64,000 bases of DNA from Bordetella genomosp. 5. GTDB lineage: Bacteria > Pseudomonadota > Gammaproteobacteria > Burkholderiales > Burkholderiaceae_B. The notes beneath the pieces were generated by a model. It saw only the letters and a program-made list of their open reading frames with translations. It searched no databases and was not told where the DNA came from. This document shows positions 62,365-64,000 of this stretch, in pieces. The stretch lies in contig NZ_NEVN01000007.1 of the NCBI RefSeq assembly GCF_002261475.1, positions 310,001-374,000 on the forward strand, read 5' to 3'. The position numbers and the translations under genes were made by a program. Position 1 is the stretch's first letter; each line of letters begins with the position of its first letter.

Positions 62365-64000
62365 CTACTTGCCCAGCGGGATCGCCACGTTCAGGTTGAG
62401 CGAGTAGTCGCCGCGACCCGACTTGCCTGCGTAGTCCTGGCTGATGCGGATCTGCGACGTGCCCGGACCCTGCATCTCGTAGCCCAGACCGAAGCGCGTG
62501 ACCACCTTGCCCGGCTGTGCCCCGTTCACCGCGAAGGACGTGCCTGCCGCGTCCTTGGCGTTGAGCCTGGGCTTCTTGGCCAGGATGTCGTAGCCCACGC
62601 CGGCGTAGGCCGTGACGCTCTGATCATCCGCGAGCTGGTAGCGATACCTCATGCCCACCATCGGCGTGAGCGACTGCGCTTCCTGCTTGCCCACGCTCAG
62701 GTTGGACCACCCCGCGCCACGCTCCTGATGCGCACCCACGCCCGCGCGGCCATACTCGACCTCCAGCCACGGCGTGACCGTGTGCTTGCCCAGTTGGTGA
62801 TCGCGTTCGTAGTTCAGCGACAGCACCGCCGTGCGCCCGTTCGGGTTCGACTTGGCATGCGCCTCGTCGCCGATGGTGTCGCGCCGGCTTGCGCTGTTGC
62901 GATCCAGACCCACCTTGCCGATCACCGACATCCGGCCCAGCGTGCCCAGGTCGTGGCTTGCGTAGCCGGCGAGCTGATAGCTCGCGCCGCTGGCCCGATC
63001 TTCCGTCGCGCCGTCGCGCCCCTTGGTCGTGGCGCCCTGCACCAGCAGCGCCGCGCCGACCCGGGTCTTGTCGCCAAGCGCCCGGTCCGTGCCCACCGCC
63101 AGGCCACCGACCTTGCGATCGAAGCCCGGCGTGGCGGCGCCTTGCGAGCCCGTGGACCAGCCGCCGTAAGGCGTCATCCACACCGTGTTGGCGGCGTTGG
63201 TGCCCAGATATGCCGGGCCCGACATGCGGCCCATGCGATCGCGCACCACGCTCATGCTGGCCTGGGCCTGCTCGAGCGACATCTGCGCGAAGTTGCCGCC
63301 GAAGAGCGGCGTCGACAGCGTCGGGCCGCTTGCCCCGGTGACCACCAGATCGAGCTGGTTGCCGTTGCGCTCGACGCGGTAGTCCACGCCGCGATACGTA
63401 CCGCCGCCGTAGGTGCCGTTCAGGCCACCGTTTGCGCGCAGGAAGCCGCTGTAGCGTTCACCCGGCTTGAGCGGCGCCGTCGACGGGTTCAGCTTCAGCG
63501 CCGCGCCGGCCGCCAGCGTGGCCGACTGGCTCACATCCAGCACGCCGTACTGACCCGCGGCGGTACCCAGCATGGCCAGGTCCAGCACGCCGTTGGCGGT
63601 CTGCACGTAGTTGCCGGTGAGCTTCAAGGTCTGGTTGGCACCGATGCGCAGCGTGCCATCGTTGGTGAGCGTGTCGGCTTTCAACCCGGCGGCGCGCAGC
63701 GACGGCATCAGGCCCAGCAGACCGCCGCTCGCCACCGTGAACGTGGACGCGTTGCCTTGCAGCGCCAGATCACCGGCGAGCTCCACTTCGCCATCGCGGG
63801 CCGCGGTGAGCTTGTTCCAGCCCTGCACCGCGGTCACACCCGCGCCGCCCGACGTAGAGACCGTCAGCTTCTGCTTCTCGCCCACAGTCAATTGGTTGGC
63901 GTGCGTGGTGTCGCGCAACACGGACTGACCCAGCTGCGTTCCGGAGGCCACAGTGAGGGTGTTGCCGGAGCCGCCCACGTTGATATCACCAGCCAGCGTT
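62365..64000 (-). CDS. Autotransporter, C-terminal part (passenger end and beta-barrel), cut by the window edge
   Basis: At least 545 codons of an outer-membrane autotransporter (type Va secretion); the N-terminus lies beyond the window, and a GTG at 63978 is an internal codon. The passenger part shows Gly/Asn/Thr/Leu-rich repeats typical of a beta-helix, such as GTLRIGANQTLKLTGNYVQ. A linker near YLGTNAANTVWMTPYGGWS leads into a C-terminal beta-domain of about 270 residues with alternating strands, ending in YSLNLNVAIPLGK. The effector role is unknown. Confidence 0.9.
   Translation of the reverse strand, partial: TLAGDINVGGSGNTLTVASGTQLGQSVLRDTTHANQLTVGEKQKLTVSTSGGAGVTAVQGWNKLTAARDGEVELAGDLALQGNASTFTVASGGLLGLMPSLRAAGLKADTLTNDGTLRIGANQTLKLTGNYVQTANGVLDLAMLGTAAGQYGVLDVSQSATLAAGAALKLNPSTAPLKPGERYSGFLRANGGLNGTYGGGTYRGVDYRVERNGNQLDLVVTGASGPTLSTPLFGGNFAQMSLEQAQASMSVVRDRMGRMSGPAYLGTNAANTVWMTPYGGWSTGSQGAATPGFDRKVGGLAVGTDRALGDKTRVGAALLVQGATTKGRDGATEDRASGASYQLAGYASHDLGTLGRMSVIGKVGLDRNSASRRDTIGDEAHAKSNPNGRTAVLSLNYERDHQLGKHTVTPWLEVEYGRAGVGAHQERGAGWSNLSVGKQEAQSLTPMVGMRYRYQLADDQSVTAYAGVGYDILAKKPRLNAKDAAGTSFAVNGAQPGKVVTRFGLGYEMQGPGTSQIRISQDYAGKSGRGDYSLNLNVAIPLGK

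Overview
The window is GC-rich, densely coded bacterial DNA. Gene content points to a Burkholderiales betaproteobacterium, most probably Alcaligenaceae (Bordetella/Achromobacter-like). The signs are a tandem cphA'/cphA cyanophycin pair, an ftrABCD-type ferrous iron importer, the order sucA-odhB-lpdA-zapE, a class I PHA locus with phaR, and an FecI/FecR/TonB siderophore locus. I place it by gene content only. No rRNA, tRNA, CRISPR, insertion sequence or prophage was seen.

Layout. 1-7.5 kb: a GGDEF diguanylate cyclase, a tandem universal stress protein, a YidB-like protein, a lytic transglycosylase, an overlapping MOSC/DUF455 pair and a FemAB-like acyltransferase. 7.5-15.8 kb: the cyanophycin locus, with DUF1854 and an unusual ABC exporter on the minus strand, divergent from cphA' and cphA. 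16.2-17.2 kb: a stress trio (CsbD, DUF1328, BON). 17.3-19.8 kb: an Rrf2 regulator divergent from a thioredoxin-reductase-like flavoprotein over a long operator-like dyad, then a PhzF protein. 19.9-23.2 kb: ftrABCD. 23.3-26.4 kb: phaC-phaB-phaR. 26.6-34 kb: pgeF/rluD, bamD, a DinG-type helicase and tex. 34-43 kb: trpS with an extra C-terminal domain, then a siderophore-iron locus (DUF3325, PepSY, DUF3649, DUF4198, TonB receptor, FecR, FecI) with two Fur-box-like sequences. 43-47.3 kb: ogt, an Atu4866 protein with a coupled repeat-bearing small ORF, an AraC regulator, and HxlR divergent from an MFS exporter. 47.3-54.3 kb: zapE and the 2-oxoglutarate dehydrogenase operon. 54.6-62.2 kb: an OPT transporter, a stand-alone pyruvate dehydrogenase E1 paralogue and malic enzyme. 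62.4-64 kb: an autotransporter cut by the window edge.

How the parts fit. Two storage polymers sit within about 10 kb: cyanophycin (nitrogen/carbon) and polyhydroxyalkanoate (carbon). Iron import appears twice, as Fe2+ through FtrABCD and as ferric siderophore through the TonB/FecIR/PepSY locus.

The most interesting signal is in the two cyanophycin synthetases, which show complementary motif loss. CphA' keeps the N-terminal HxxEH motif and the ATP-grasp histidine but has a degraded Mur-ligase site. CphA keeps the Mur-ligase site but has Gln in place of the HxxEH glutamate. This suggests that the two proteins share the work of one enzyme. The locus also carries a PH-like/zinc-ribbon ABC exporter with no obvious role in making an intracellular polymer, and a structured leader and intercistronic hairpin around cphA'.
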